Source: Erodium maritimum (Eukaryota; Streptophyta; Magnoliopsida; Geraniales; Geraniaceae). Taken from it: a DNA stretch of 64,000 bases. The stretch is taken from contig OY997592.1 of the NCBI GenBank assembly GCA_963921825.1, forward strand, positions 26,763,730 to 26,827,729, given 5' to 3'. Made by a program: the position numbers and the translations under genes. The notes under the pieces are model-generated. The model was not told the origin of the DNA. It worked only from the letters and a program-made list of their open reading frames with translations, and searched no databases. Below, piece after piece: positions 45,838-58,172 of the stretch. Every line of letters begins with the position of its first letter. Positions within the stretch are counted from its first letter, which is position 1.

Positions 45838-48603
45838 TGTCACGCCCCAATTTCAGTAAACCGAACTCGGGACGCGGACATTTAAAACATAAAAACACTT
45901 GAAACCTGTTTTGAATAAAACTCTGAAATTACCAATTTGTTATCAAAAATAATAATATTTACAATACAAAAACTTCCCAACAAGTGGACAAGGTACAATA
46001 TCCGTCACTAGACTCAACAAAATAAAGGCCAGACTCCGCTCCGAGCTCCACAAGCTTCAACAGCTCACCTAGTCCGTTCGGTGATCAGTACCTGTAGGAA
46101 AAGCAGCTATGGGTGAGCTTTCGCTCACCACCACAGATAACAGACTGACTATGGCATAATTAGTAGATAAAGCCAGTAACACCAAAACCAAACTCAACAC
46201 CGGGACTACAGTCCCCAACTCAAGTACTCAACTGACCCACAACCCATTACCTTCCTCAATAGACTCAACACTTAATAAAGTAACGTAGACCCGACACAAC
46301 TATCGACGACCTCCTCCAAGGACACGACAGAAAGACTACACAACGCCAAACAAGATCACAAAGGATCGCACACCAGCTGCTCAGTAACCAATCTCAATCA
46401 GGTCAAAGATCGACCTATCGCAATTCATCGACACTAAGTCGGATCAGGCTGTCGACCTATCGCAATTCAGCGACACTAAGTCGGATCAGGCTGTCGACCT
46501 ATCGCAATTCATCGACACTAAGTCGGATCAGGCTGTCGACCTATCATACTCACAACTTCAGGTAACCACAATCACAATCACAGGCAAGTTCAACAAACAG
46601 GCGCTCAAGGCCACTCAAGACACCTCAGCAGTCAAGACTCGGGTTCAACAACCCCACGGGCACTCACGGCCACTCAAGACACACCAACGGTCAAGACTCG
46701 GGTTCAACAACTCCACGGGCACTCACGGCCACTCAAGACACAACAACGGTCAAGACTCGGGTTCAACAACCCCACGGGCACTCACGGCCACTCAGGACAC
46801 TAACAGTAAAACACGGGCTCTCACGGCCACCCAAGACACCAATTTAAATAACACGGGCTCTCATGGCCACCCAAGACACCAACAATCAAATACGGGCTCT
46901 CATGGCCACCCAAGACAGAAATTAAACAGTCAACCTCCGGGCATGGTCATATGCCTCCAGTAATTCTAATATCGCTAAGTTCTCTGTTCCTACGACACTA
47001 CTAAGTGTCACATGCTTTCCTCATAAACGCTACATTCCCGTATTATGCTTTTCTAGTATTTAAAATAAACCTACTCAACCCACGACACCCCGTTGTCAGG
47101 GCCGAGATCCGGCTACTTTTCCCTACCTCGTATAAAACTCCAAAGGTGCTCCACTAAGTCTCGATGTGATCCCAGTCACTCGCCGAGCTTCCCTTTGCCT
47201 CGGTCCGCAACACGATCTAAAAGGACACAAATTTAAGGCACTTTTAAACTAGTACGAATAAATCGAAATTCAAAGAACTTAACGCCCAAACGTAACCCCG
47301 ACAATGTCGATCACTCCCAAACTTCCCAATTTCTCGACATTGTCGATAAAGGACCCGTAAAGGCCCGATTCGCCCGACATGGCGAATCTGCCCGGGTTTT
47401 GTAAAAGGCCTTCCGGGGCTCCAAAAGCCCCCGTTTTCATTTCTACGGTCTTAGAATAGTTCAAGGAACCCAATGCACTTGACGGAATCGAATTCCGTCT
47501 TCCGAGTCTATTTATTAACATTTAAAGTTTCTAAAACCCGTTAATTACAACTTCTCCAAATTAATTCCAAATTTCGATTCGGTTAAGGATAATTGGTCCA
47601 GGGTACGTTTTAAACCTCCCGAACACTAAACCCGATCACCCGAGCATGTGGGCCCCACCCGGCCCACTTGGCCGTGGGCCTAGGGTTCCAATGGGGCTCG
47701 GCCACCATGGTGGTGGCCGGCCCTAGCTCCGGCCGGCCACCCCCTATGGTGGCCGGAGCTCCTCCCGAGCTCCCGGTCGCCGGAAAACGTGCAAACACAC
47801 CTCCAAACACCCCTAAAACGTCTCCAACAAACCCCCAAACTCACTACAACCCTAACCCATAGTTTTACACAAAACCCTAACTTTCAAAAGTTAACAAAAC
47901 GACGATCGGTTTAGGTCTTACCAACGAGGAAGACGAGGGGAAGAAGATTGCTCCTTGCCTTGAGACGATCCAATGGTTGATGACGTGAATAGTACCACAA
48001 ACCCTAACTTCTCTCTCTTTTCTCTCTTCTTCTCCTTCTCTCTCTAAAACTCTCTTCTTTTTCAAAAACTAACTCATTTCCCCTTTTTTTCTTTCCTTTT
48101 TTACACATGTGGCCGACCACCCCTCTCTTCCCTCTAGTTCCCCCCAAAACTAACACCAGCACAATTTGGACAAGTGTCAAGGTGGGTCCCGCACCTTTTG
48201 AAATAATATCTACTTGATATTTTCCAATCAGATTCGCAAATAACGGACGTTTCGGGCCCCGAACGGGCACTTTTCCCAAGAAATTACTAAAATTGACGGG
48301 CTACAAGGAAACGGCTCAACTAAGACCGCTGCGACGACGACTAAGCTTTTTGGATCCAAAACGGTCTTCGAATGGACCAAAACGTCGCTCGGTTGACTTT
48401 TCCAGCGAAAAGTCAACATTTTCCAAATTGATCAGAAAGTTGCCCTGAGTCCCCCGGAACTCATTTTGGTCGATAACGGGGTCAGCTTAAGTCCGGTATG
48501 ACCCTCGGGGTCAAATTAGGTTAGATTAGGTGTCTGTCTCAAAAATTTTAATTTTCCTGTTTTTCGCAGGTTTGACTGGCGTTGACCGGAAGTGGTTATT
48601 ACA
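45838..48603 (-). repeat. 3' LTR of gypsy array D (2766 bp)
   Basis: TGTCACGCCCC...GGTTATTACA in plus order. Holds the conserved hairpin (46112-46129), a 42-bp repeat (46412, 46454, 46496, 46538), 59-bp repeats (46631, 46690, 46749), and a GGCCGG-rich inverted-repeat patch at about 47640-47790. A 34-bp stretch present in the middle LTR is missing near 47092. Confidence 0.95.
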
Positions 48604-48837
48604 GTCTACCCCCCTTAAAGGAATTTCGTCCGCGAAATTTAAAACAGACGTACCTCGGGAGTCGAACAGGGCGGGATACTTCGCGCGAACCTCGTCCTCG
48701 CGTTCCCACGTCGACTCAGCCCCGTGATGTTTCCACTGCACTCGGACCAAGCGGATAATCTTGCCTCCCCATAGGACCTGCTCCCGCGTGTCCATGATCC
48801 GAACCGACTGCTCCTCATAGGAGACATCGTCAGCCAC
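48526..48837 (-). pseudogene. Chromodomain and pol C-terminus (D), stop lost
   Basis: Chromodomain-like end (DVSYEEQSVRIMDTREQVLW, then VQWKHHGAESTWEREDEVR). Where B has its TGA, D has CGA (48655-48657), so the frame reads on through the polypurine tract into the LTR and stops at 48526. Binding to modified histones is the family role. Confidence 0.85.
48604..48622 (-). promoter_or_regulatory. Polypurine tract of gypsy D
   Basis: Minus-strand CCTTTAAGGGGGGTAGAC at the LTR border. Confidence 0.85.
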
Positions 48838-48882
48838 CTCGATATCAGTCCACTCAATGACGTGGGAGGGGTCTGCGTTGTA

Positions 48883-49578
48883 CTACCGCAACTGGGATAC
48901 GTGGAAGACGTTATGGACTCTCCCAAGCTGCGGTGGCAACGCCAGACGATAAGCCACTGCTCCCACTCTGCCCAAGATCTCGAACGGGCCTATGTACCTC
49001 AGGGCCAACTTGCCCCCGCTGCGTCTGAACCGCACCAGCCCCTTCCTCGGGCTCACCTTCAGGAACACGTGATCCCCGACTGCGAACTCAAGAGGTCGAC
49101 GTCGCCTATCGGCATAACTCTTCTGCCGACTCTGCGCGGTCCTCAACCGATCGCGTATCAGCGCGACCTTCTCCGTCGTCTCTCTGACAAGATCTGGCCC
49201 CAACAGACTCTTGTCCCCCACCTCTGCCCAACACATTGGCGATCGACACGGCCTCCCATACAACGCTTCGAACGGTGCCATCCCGATACTGGCCTGGAAG
49301 CTGTTGTTGTAAGCGAACTCGGCCAACGGAATGTGGGTCTCCCATGATCCCCTGAAATCCAGAACACATGCCCGCAACATGTCCTCCAATATCTGGATAG
49401 TGCGCTCGGACTGACCGTCTGTCTGGGGATGATGTGCCGTACTGAGTAGAACCTCGGTCCCCAATGCCTTCTGCAGATTGGGCAAAAACCTGGACGTGAA
49501 GCGGGGATCCTTGTCAGACACTATCGACACCGGGACCCCATGGAGACGCACTATCTCCTGAATGTACAAGCTGCTCAA
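48883..49578 (-). pseudogene. Integrase core and C-terminal part (D)
   Basis: 231 codons with VSDKDPRFTSRF (catalytic Asp), HPQTDGQSERTIQILEDMLR (catalytic Glu), then FAYNNSFQASIGMAPFEALY and the C-terminal GDHVFLKVSPRKG and YIGPFEILGRVG motifs. It inserts element DNA into the chromosome. It is joined to the upstream piece by a one-base frameshift near 49580-49590. Confidence 0.9.
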
Positions 49579-50072
49579 CTTGTCGACGGGTCAGTCATCC
49601 TCATAGCCAGGAAGTGGGCCGAGTTGGTCAACCGGTCGACTACCACCCACACGACGTCGTTTCCCTTCGGCGATCTCGGCAGTCCACACACGAAGTCCAT
49701 AGTAATGTGCTCCCACTTCCACTGAGCAATCGGTAGTGGCTGTAACAATCCCGCTGGACGATGATGCTCGGCCTTCACCTGCTGACAGACGAGGCATCTC
49801 GACACGAACTCTGGGACTGCTCTCCTCATCCCGCGCCACCAGAAGTGCCGTCTGAGGTCACGGTACATCTTGGTGCCCCCCGGGTGCACTGTAAGACGCG
49901 AATGATGTGCCTCTCGTAACACTGCGTCTCTACAGTTAACCGGCACGAACAGCCCTCCTCGGTACTGTAGTCCCCAATCTGTACTGATCTCCCAACCTAC
50001 TACCTCGTCGCCGTTGACAACCCTCTCTCGGATATGTGCCGTCTCAACGTCCTCCGTCTGTGCCTCCAACAC
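49575..50072 (-). pseudogene. Integrase zinc-binding domain and core start (D)
   Basis: HHSRLTVHPGGTKMYRDLR and CLVCQQVKAEHH form the His-His-Cys-Cys zinc domain; WEHITMDFVCGLPRS carries the first catalytic Asp. It breaks off near MRMTDPS where a frameshift leads to the next frame. Confidence 0.9.
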
Positions 50073-50090
50073 TTAGGCAAGCAGTGAGGG

Positions 50091-50861
50091 CTAAGCCAGT
50101 AAAGAGCACATGGCCATGTCACCCGTAATCTCCTCTAGCTCAAGCCCGAACGTGCTCAGCTCCCCCATCATGTCCCACTCTCGGACTGATATGTTGGCGA
50201 GGCTCGGAGCCGACTTCCTACTCAAGGCGTCGGCGACCACGTTCGCCTTACCCAGATGGTAGTGTAGCTCGAAATCGTACTCCTCGAGTAGCTCCATCCA
50301 CCGCCGCTGGCGAATGTTCAAGTCTCGCTGGGAAAATATGTACTTGAGGCTCTTGTGATCCGAGAAAACCTGAAACCCCTCGCCATAAAGATAATATCGC
50401 CAGCCCTTAAGCGCAAACACGATTGCTTCTAGCTCCAAGTCGTGGGTAGGATAGTTGCGCTCGTCCGTCTTCAACTGCCTGGAGCCATAAGCCACAACTC
50501 TGCCCAACTGCATCAGTACGCAGCCCAGTCCCTCTCCGGACGCATCACAGTAGACATCATAACCGACCCCTCGCTCGGGCACCACTAATACTGGAGCGGT
50601 AGTCAGCCGAGTCTTCAGCTCTGTGAATGCCCGTTCACAGTCCTCCGTCCACACAAATCCGGTTCCCTTGCGCGTCAGCAGGGTCATCGGCGCGGCTAGT
50701 CGCGCCAAATCATGTACGAATCGCCGATAGTTGCCTGCCAACCCCAGAAAGTTGCAGATCTCGAAGACACTCGTGGGCCGTGTCCACTTCGAGACCGCGT
50801 CGATCTTCGATGGATCGACCAGGATACCGTCAGGGGACACGATGTGGCCGAGGAATCTCAC
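50091..50861 (-). pseudogene. Reverse transcriptase connection and RNase H (D)
   Basis: Runs from [19 protein letters not shown] through [15 protein letters not shown] and [16 protein letters not shown] to the RNase H end. Same frame as the ORF upstream, separated by a TAG at 50958-50960. Further in-frame stops stand at 50091-50093 and about 50073-50075 before integrase. Confidence 0.9.
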
Positions 50862-50957
50862 CTCAGAGAGCCAGAACTCGCACTTCTCCCGGTTGGCATA
50901 AAGTTGATGCTCGCGCAGTAGTGTCAGAACAGCCCTCAGATGTGACTTATGCGCCGC

Positions 50958-52958
50958 CTAATTCTGCGAGTAGATCAGGATGTCGTCCACGAACACCACC
51001 ACAAACTGATCTAAGTACGGCCGGAAGATATTGTTCATCAGGTCCATGAACGCTGCAGGTGCGTTCGTCAGCCCGAATGACATCACCAGGAACTCGTAGT
51101 GCCCATAGCGTGTCCGGAATGCAGTCTTTGCGACGTCCCCCTCACGGACTCGCAACTGATAATAACCGGATCGCAGATCGATCTTCGAGAAGTAGGTCGC
51201 CCCTCTCAATTGGTCGAACAAGTCATCGATCCTCGGCATCAGGTATCGGTTCTTCACCGTAACCCGGTTCAGCTTCCGGTAATCTATGCACATCCGTAGC
51301 TCTCCAATCTTCTTCTTCACGAAGAGTGCTGGTGCTCCCCATGGTGATACACTCGGACATATAAACCCCTTCAGCTGAAGCTCCTCTAGCTGGAGCTTCA
51401 GCTCAGTCAATTCTGTCGGCGCAAACCTGTAAGGCGCCATCGATATCGCCGCTGTCCCCGGCACTAGGTCAATCCCGAACTCCACCTCACGAACCGGTGG
51501 TAACCCGCTCAACTCCTCAGGAAAGACCTCGGGGAACTCGCATACCACTCTCGGAAACTCTCGGCTCTGCACAACCGGTACTTCCTCCTCTACGGACAAC
51601 GCCGACAGGAGGACCCCACTCTTACTCCCCAGCACACACGTCACCTTCGTACCACCCACTGACACTGTCACTCGTCGCCTGTAGCAATCGATATTGGCTC
51701 GGTACCTCGACAGCCAATCCATTCCCAAGATCACATCAAAGGTAGTCATCCCCAACACGAGAAGATCACCAGGGCAAGGACAGTCTGCGACTCTAATCTC
51801 GCAGGCACGACACACCCTAGTCAACGACACACCACCCCCAACTGGGGTGTCCAGGCATAGGGGTGGACTCAACGTCTCTAAGCTCAACCCCAACCTCTCA
51901 GCGCAACCCGACGAAATAAAAGAGTGCGACGCCCCGGTATCAAATAACGCCCATAAATGATACAATAAACACGTACCCTGGATGGTCTCGCAGTACGTGC
52001 TAGATCCTGGGAATCTGGAGTCGGTTACTGCATACACTCTCCCCTGCGAGGCTTGCTGCCTCTGACCCGGCGTACTGGCCGCTGAATATCCGTGACTCTG
52101 CTGCTCTCTCGGGATCGGTGCGCTCGTAGAAGGCTGTGACGACCTTGGCTGCTGACTCTGTCGAGGGCGACCCCTGGGCGACTGTACTGTCCGCGACTGC
52201 TGCGGTCGCTTCGCTGATGTCGCTCCCAACGGCTCACGGCACCATGCCATAGTGTGTCCAACCCGGCCGCACCGGAAACAGCTGGTCTCGTCGGCACTCG
52301 ACCCCGAGCCCTGGCCTGTGCGGCTAGTCGCTGGTAGTGCTGCGGGCCCTCCCTTCGCCGGACAATCTCGCTGTAAGTGGCCTGGCTGCCCGAAGTGATA
52401 GCATATCGGCCTCCTCTCTGAGGCGACTGGCCCCACTGATGCTACTGACCCCTGCTGTTTCGATCCTCCCTGATGAGGCGGTGGTCGGAAGAACCCCGTG
52501 GTCCTCTGTCTCCGTGAGTCTCGCGAGTCGGACGACCCTGTAAAGCTGGTCGGCCGTTGTCGATCCTCGCGGGTCCTGGCAGTATCGCGGATACCCTGCT
52601 CCATCGTCGCTGCGGTGTCCACGAGATCTGTATACTTCCGCAACCTCAAGGCGAGAACCTGGTTCCGAATCCCCAACCTCAGTCCTCCCTGGAACCGCAG
52701 GCAACGGTTTTGCTCGGTCATCATTATCTCCGGCGCGAATCTGGCCAAGGCCGTGAATCTGGCCTCATATTCTGCTACCGTCATCCCCTCCTGCTCCAGG
52801 TCCAGAAACTGCCGATGTCGCTCCAACCGAGCCGACTCGGGAAAGTACTGTTCTAGGAAAAACGTCTGGAAGATGCTGTAGTCGTATCCGACCATGTCCT
52901 TTACCCACCCCCACCAGTGGTAGGCGCTGTCTCTAAGCTGATGGGCCGCGAAGGACAC
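50958..52958 (-). pseudogene. Gag C-terminal half, protease and reverse transcriptase (D)
   Basis: The longest open frame in the window, 666 codons. Order: gag ([39 protein letters not shown]), two zinc knuckles ([14 protein letters not shown] with one Cys changed to Phe; [14 protein letters not shown]), protease ([12 protein letters not shown]), and RT ([41 protein letters not shown]). It ends at TAG 50958-50960 just past the RT catalytic motif. Its ATG is internal; the true gag start is at 53448 in another frame. Confidence 0.9.
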
Positions 52959-53448
52959 TCTGCGACATCCATCCTCGATACCTGATGTATCCAGGTCTCG
53001 CGTGAACTGCTCTAGCCACCTCTCGGCTCGGTCGGGGTTTGGCTCCCCGAAAAATGTAGGTATCCCCGAGCTTCAGGAAGTCTAGTAGTGCCCGGGATGT
53101 ATGGTCCTCTATCTGACCGGGCCTCACTGGGACCGCGGCTGCCTCTGGAGCTGGCGAAGCCGACTCTTGGTTGGCGATGACCGCTACCAAACTCTGTACT
53201 GTCCTGGTCAACTCATCAAGGGCAGTCATAACGGGAGGGTCCGCGACCGGCGGAACGCTGGGTGTGCCTGTAGACGGTCCCGCGTCGCTTCTCCTGTCTT
53301 TTCCGACAGGAGTGTCCTGCGCCTCCGCGTACTCGGCGGGCTCAACGGTTGGCACCCTTCCCGGTGTCCCCGCTGACCGTTCCCGCCGACCTCGCGTGGG
53401 CGCCCGACCCCGTGTTCTCGCTGCTCATCCTCGTCTACCGCGAGCCAT
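52933..53448 (-). pseudogene. Gag N-terminal part (D)
   Basis: Gag ATG is at 53446-53448 (MARGRRG), but the eighth codon is TGA (53425-53427), where the second copy has CGA. The frame then runs through EYAEAQDTPVGKDRRSDAG and ALDELTRTVQSLVAVIAN. An extra G in a GGGG run near 53065 shifts it out of the frame used by the downstream ORF. Confidence 0.85.
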
Positions 53449-54569
53449 AGTCAGTATCCTCTGCACGGATACACGCAAACGTTCAGTTTGCGAACTCAAA
53501 TAAAGACAACAAGCTTAAAATACACTAACGTTCACACGGTCTACGTTTACTCTAGCATGTTCATCACTGATACGTCACACCGCTCATGCTATTAATACTT
53601 TCGATATTAGCATTAGTAAAAGAAACCTCAAAGAGACCGCACCAACGTGCGCCAAACACGCGACGACAAACCGAACCACAAACGAAGCAACGACCACCAA
53701 AAGTTTGAAAACGACTCACTAGAACAGGCCGGTACACGACCCGGGCCGTGCCGCATTCCGGGCCGGCAACCAAGTCCTGCCGTAACCCGTGCCGGGCCGG
53801 CAGCCAGGTCCTGCCGTGTTCCGTTTCGGGCCGGCAGCCAGCTCCTGCCGTGCTTCGTTCCGGGCCGGCAGCCAGCTCCTGCCGTGCCCCGTTCCGGGCC
53901 GGCACCAAGGTCCTGCCATTCCACCTACCGGGTCAAACCAGTGACTCCGATCTCGTAGCGATGATGATTTCGCCCTACTTACACCCGCTGTGTCTACCCT
54001 AGGGTATTCGTAACTTTACCGGCTAGTAACGACCCGTCCACTAGTACGTCGCAGACAAACAACCACCCAACACATAACACAGTAGGGCAACTAAAAACCA
54101 ACCTCAATCATAAGCCAACACGGCCAATAACAACACAACCACACGACACCCGCTCACCGGGCCAATCAAAGTCGAACCTTGCCCACCGGGCCAACCAAAA
54201 TCAAAACATACGCCCACAGGGCCAATCAAGTTTAAAACACACCAACAGGGTCAACAATTTTTTTTTTAAACTTTCACTTTTTCAGCTTAAAACCTCATTT
54301 CTTGACATCACGTAGTTACAACCCGGTCCAGGCGTCCCCGAACTACGTTGTACCGACTTGACGTCAACACCGTCACGTTCGACTACAAGAGCGCTCCTGA
54401 GTCAACCCGCGACGGTTTAAAAACAGTTCACGCAACCACACACAATCAGTATGCCAGCAACAAAATACTGCAACATACGCACAAACAAAAACAAGACTCA
54501 AGACATGACGGGTCTACACTGACTCGACTCTCCCATCTAATTGACGGACAGTCCGAGGTGTGAAACCTC
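53449..54569 (-). other. Leader of D, first internal region
   Basis: No gene. Contains the 34-bp GC-rich array (53758-53929) and the about 30-bp repeats beside the primer site (about 54140-54255). Confidence 0.8.
53758..53929. repeat. 34-bp GC-rich minisatellite, five units (D leader 1)
   Basis: Units start GGGCCGGCA at 53760, 53794, 53828, 53862 and 53896, exactly 34 bp apart. Each contains the self-complementary GCCGGC. The sister leader has seven units. Open frames here on both strands are artefacts. Confidence 0.95.
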
Positions 54570-54583
54570 GAGCTCTGATACCA
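54570..54583 (-). promoter_or_regulatory. Primer-binding site of D, first internal region
   Basis: Minus-strand TGGTATCAGAGCTC, three bases from the middle LTR. Confidence 0.9.
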
Positions 54584-54586
54584 AGC

Positions 54587-57402
54587 TGTCACGCCCGAAT
54601 TTCAGTAAACCGAACTCGGGACGCGAAAATTTAAAACATAAAAACACATGAAACCTGTTTTGAATAAAACTTTGAAATTACCAATTTGATATCAAAAATA
54701 ATAATATTTACAATACAAAAACGTCCCAACAAGTGGACAAGGTACAATATCCGTCACTAGACTCAAAAAAATAAAGGCCAGACTCCGCTCTGAGCTCCAC
54801 AAGCTTCAAGAGCTCACCTAGTCCGTCCGGTGATCAGTACCTGTAGGAAAAGCAGCTAGGGGTGAGCGTTCGCTCACCACCACAGATAACAGACTGACTA
54901 TGGCATAATTAGTAGATAAAGCCAGTAACACCAAAACCAAACTCAACATCGGGACTACAATCCCCAACTCAAGTACTCAACTGACCCACAACCCGTTACC
55001 TTCCTCAACAGACTCAACACTTAATAAAGTAATGTAGACCCGACACAACTATCGACGACCTCCTCCAAGGATACGACAGAAAGACTACACAACGCCAAAC
55101 AAGATCACAAAGCTGCTCAGTAACCAATCTCAATCAGGTCAAAGATCGACCTATCGCAATTCCTCGACACGAAGTCGGATCAGGCTGTCGACCTATCACA
55201 ATTCATCGACACTAAGTCGGATCAGGCTGTCGACCTATCGCAATTCATCGACACTAAGTCGGATCAGGCTGTCGACCTATCGCAATTCATCGACACTAAG
55301 TCGTATGAGGCTGTCGACCTATCATACTCACAACTTCAGGTAACCACAATCACAATCACAGACAAGTTCAATAAACAGGCGCTCAAGGCCACTCAAGACA
55401 CCTCAGCAGTCAAGACTCGGGTTCAACAACCCCACGGGCACTCAAGACACACCAACGGTCAAGACTCGGGTTCAACAACTCCACGGGCACTCACGGCCAC
55501 TCAAGACACAACAACGGTCAAGACTCGGGTTCAACAACCCCACGGGCACTCACGGCCACTCAAGACACCAACAGTAAAACACGGGCTCTCACAGCCACCC
55601 AAGACAGCAATTTAAATAACACGGGCTCTCATGGCCACCCAAGACACCAACAATCAAATACGGGCTCTCATGGCCACCCAAGAAAGAAATTAAACAGTCA
55701 ACCTCCGGGCATGGTCATATGCCTCCAGTAATTCTAATATCGCTAAGTTCTCTGTTCCTACGACACTACTAAGTGTCACATGCTTTCCTCATAAACGCTA
55801 CATTCCCGTATCATGCTTTTCTAGTATTTAAAATAAACCTACTCAACCCACGACACCCCGATGTCACATGCAATTCTACTGTTAACTTTCCCTAGTCAGG
55901 GCCGAGATCCGGCTACTTTTCCCTACGTCGTATAAAACTCCAAAGGTGCTCCACTAAGTCTCGATGTGATTCCAGTCACTCGCCGAGCTTCCCTTTGCCT
56001 CGGTCCGCAACACGATCTAAAAGGACACAAATTTAAGGCACTTTTAAACTAGTACGAATAAACCGAAATTCAAAGAACTTAACGCCCAAACGTAACCCCG
56101 ACAATGTCGATCACTCCCAAACTTCCCAATTTCTCGACATTGTCGATAAAGGACCCGTAAAGGCCCGATTCGCCCGACATGGCGAATCTGCCCGGGTTTC
56201 GTAAAAGGCCTTCCGGGGCTCCAAAAGCCCCCGTTTTCGTTTCTACGGTCTTAGAATAGTTCAAGGAAGACAATGCACTTGATGGAATCGAATTCCGACT
56301 TCCGAGTCTATTTATTAACGTTTAAAGTTTCTAAAACCCGTTAATTACAACTTCTCCAAATTAATTCCAAATTTCGATTCGGTTAAGGATAATTGGTCCG
56401 GGGGACGTTTTAAACCTCCCGAACACTAAACCCGATCATCCGAGCACGTGGGCCCCACCCGGCCCACTTGGCCGTGGGCCTAGGGTTGCAATGGGGCTCG
56501 GCCACCATGGTGGTGGCCGGCCCTAGCTCCGGCCGGCCACCCCCTATGGTGGCCGGAGCTCCTCCCGAGCTCCCGGTCGCCGGAAAACGTGCAAACACAC
56601 CTCCAAACACCTCTAAAACATCTCCATCAAACCCCCAAACTCACTACAACCCTAACCCATAGTTTTACACAAAACCCTAACTTTCAAAAGTTAACAAAAC
56701 GGCGATCGGTTTAGGTCTTACCAACGAGGAAGACGAGGGGAAGAAGATTGCTCCTTGCCTTGAGACGATCCAATGGTTGATGACGTGAATAGTACCACAA
56801 ACCCTAACTTCTCTCTCTTTTCTCTCTTCTTCTCCTTCTCTCTCTAAAACTCTCTTCTTTTTCAAAAACTAACTCATTTTCCCTTTTTTTTTTCCTTTTT
56901 TACACATGTGGCCGGCCACCCCTCTCTTCCCTCTAGTTTCCCCCCAAAACTAACACCAGCACAATTTGGACAAGTGTCAAGGTGGGTCCCGCACCTTTTG
57001 GAAAATATCTACTTGATATTTTCCAATCAGATTCGCGAAAAACAGACGTTTCGGGCCCCGAACAGGCACTTTTCCCAAGAAATTACGAAACTTGACGGTC
57101 TACAAAGAAACGGCTCAACTAAGACCGCTGCGACGACGGCTAAGCTTTTTGGATCCAAAACGGTCCTCGAATGGACCAAAACGTCGCTCGGTTGACTTTT
57201 CCAGCGAAAAGTCAACATTTCCCAAATTGATCAGAAAGTTGCCTTGAGTCCCTCGGAACTCATTTTGGTCGATAACGGGGTCAGCTTAAGTCAGGTATGA
57301 CCCTCGGGCTCAAATTAGGTTAGATTAAGTGTTTGTCTCAAAAATTTTAGTTTTCCTGTTTTTTGCAGGTTTGACTGGCGTTGACCGGAAGTTGTTATTA
57401 CA
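54587..57402 (-). repeat. Middle LTR of gypsy array D (2816 bp)
   Basis: The longest of the three D LTRs. Serves as 5' LTR for internal region 1. Its far end (57402) is joined directly to gag sequence without a polypurine tract. Conserved hairpin at 54861-54878. Confidence 0.95.
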
Positions 57403-58172
57403 GTCCGCGGCTGCTGCGGTCGCTGCGCTGATGTCGCTCCCATCGGTCACGGCACCATGCCTAGTGTGTCCAACCCGGCCGCACCGGAAACAGCTGGTCT
57501 CGTCGGCACTCGACCCCGAGCCCTGGCCTGTGCGGCTAGTCGCTGGTAGTGCCGTGGGCCCTCCCTTCGCCGGAAAATCTCGCTGTAAGTGGCCTGGCTG
57601 CCCGCAGTGATAGCATATCGGCCTCCTCTCTGAGGCGACTGGCCCCACTGATGCTACTGACCCCTGATGTCTCGATCCACCCTGATGAGGCGGTGGTCGG
57701 AAGAACCCCGTGGTCCTCTGTCTCCGCGAGTCTCGCGAGTCGGACGTCCTTGTAAAGCTGGTCGACCGCTGTCGACCCTCGCGGGTCCTGGCCGTATCGC
57801 GGAGACCCTGCTCCACCGTCGATGCGGTGTCCACGAGATCTGTATACTTCCGCAACCTCAAGGCGAGAACCTAGTTCCGAATCCCCGGCCTCGGTTGGCG
57901 ATGACCGCCACCAAACTCTGGACTGTCCTGGTCAACTCATCCAGGGCAGTCATAACGAAAGGGTCCGCAACCGGCGGAACGCTGGGTGTGCCTGTAGACG
58001 GTCCCGCGTCACTTCTTCTATCTTCTCTGACAGGAGTGTCCTGCGCCTCCTCGTACTCGGCGGGCTCAACGGCTGGCACCCTTCCCGGTGTCCCCGCTGA
58101 TCGTCCCCGCCGACTTCGTGTGGGCGCCCGACCCCGTGTTCCCGCTGCTCGTCCTCGTCTACCGCGAGCCAT
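57403..58172 (-). pseudogene. Deleted gag of D, second internal region
   Basis: From ATG 58170-58172 the gag N terminus runs to VAVIANRG, then jumps, out of frame, to [18 protein letters not shown], skipping about 170 codons. The zinc knuckle region follows ([14 protein letters not shown], last Cys lost; CFRCGRVGH). It ends abruptly in the LTR at 57402, where GTC is shared by the two parents of the join. No protease or later pol remains. Confidence 0.85.

Noticed and set aside
47848-47880. AACCCTAA telomere-like motifs (also 56650 and 61395)
   Set aside because: Only two or three scattered units inside LTRs; not a telomeric array.
53564-53958. Overlapping 100-codon frames on both strands with repeated CRPG/GRQP motifs (also 58308-58816)
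   Set aside because: They are translations of the 34-bp leader minisatellite.
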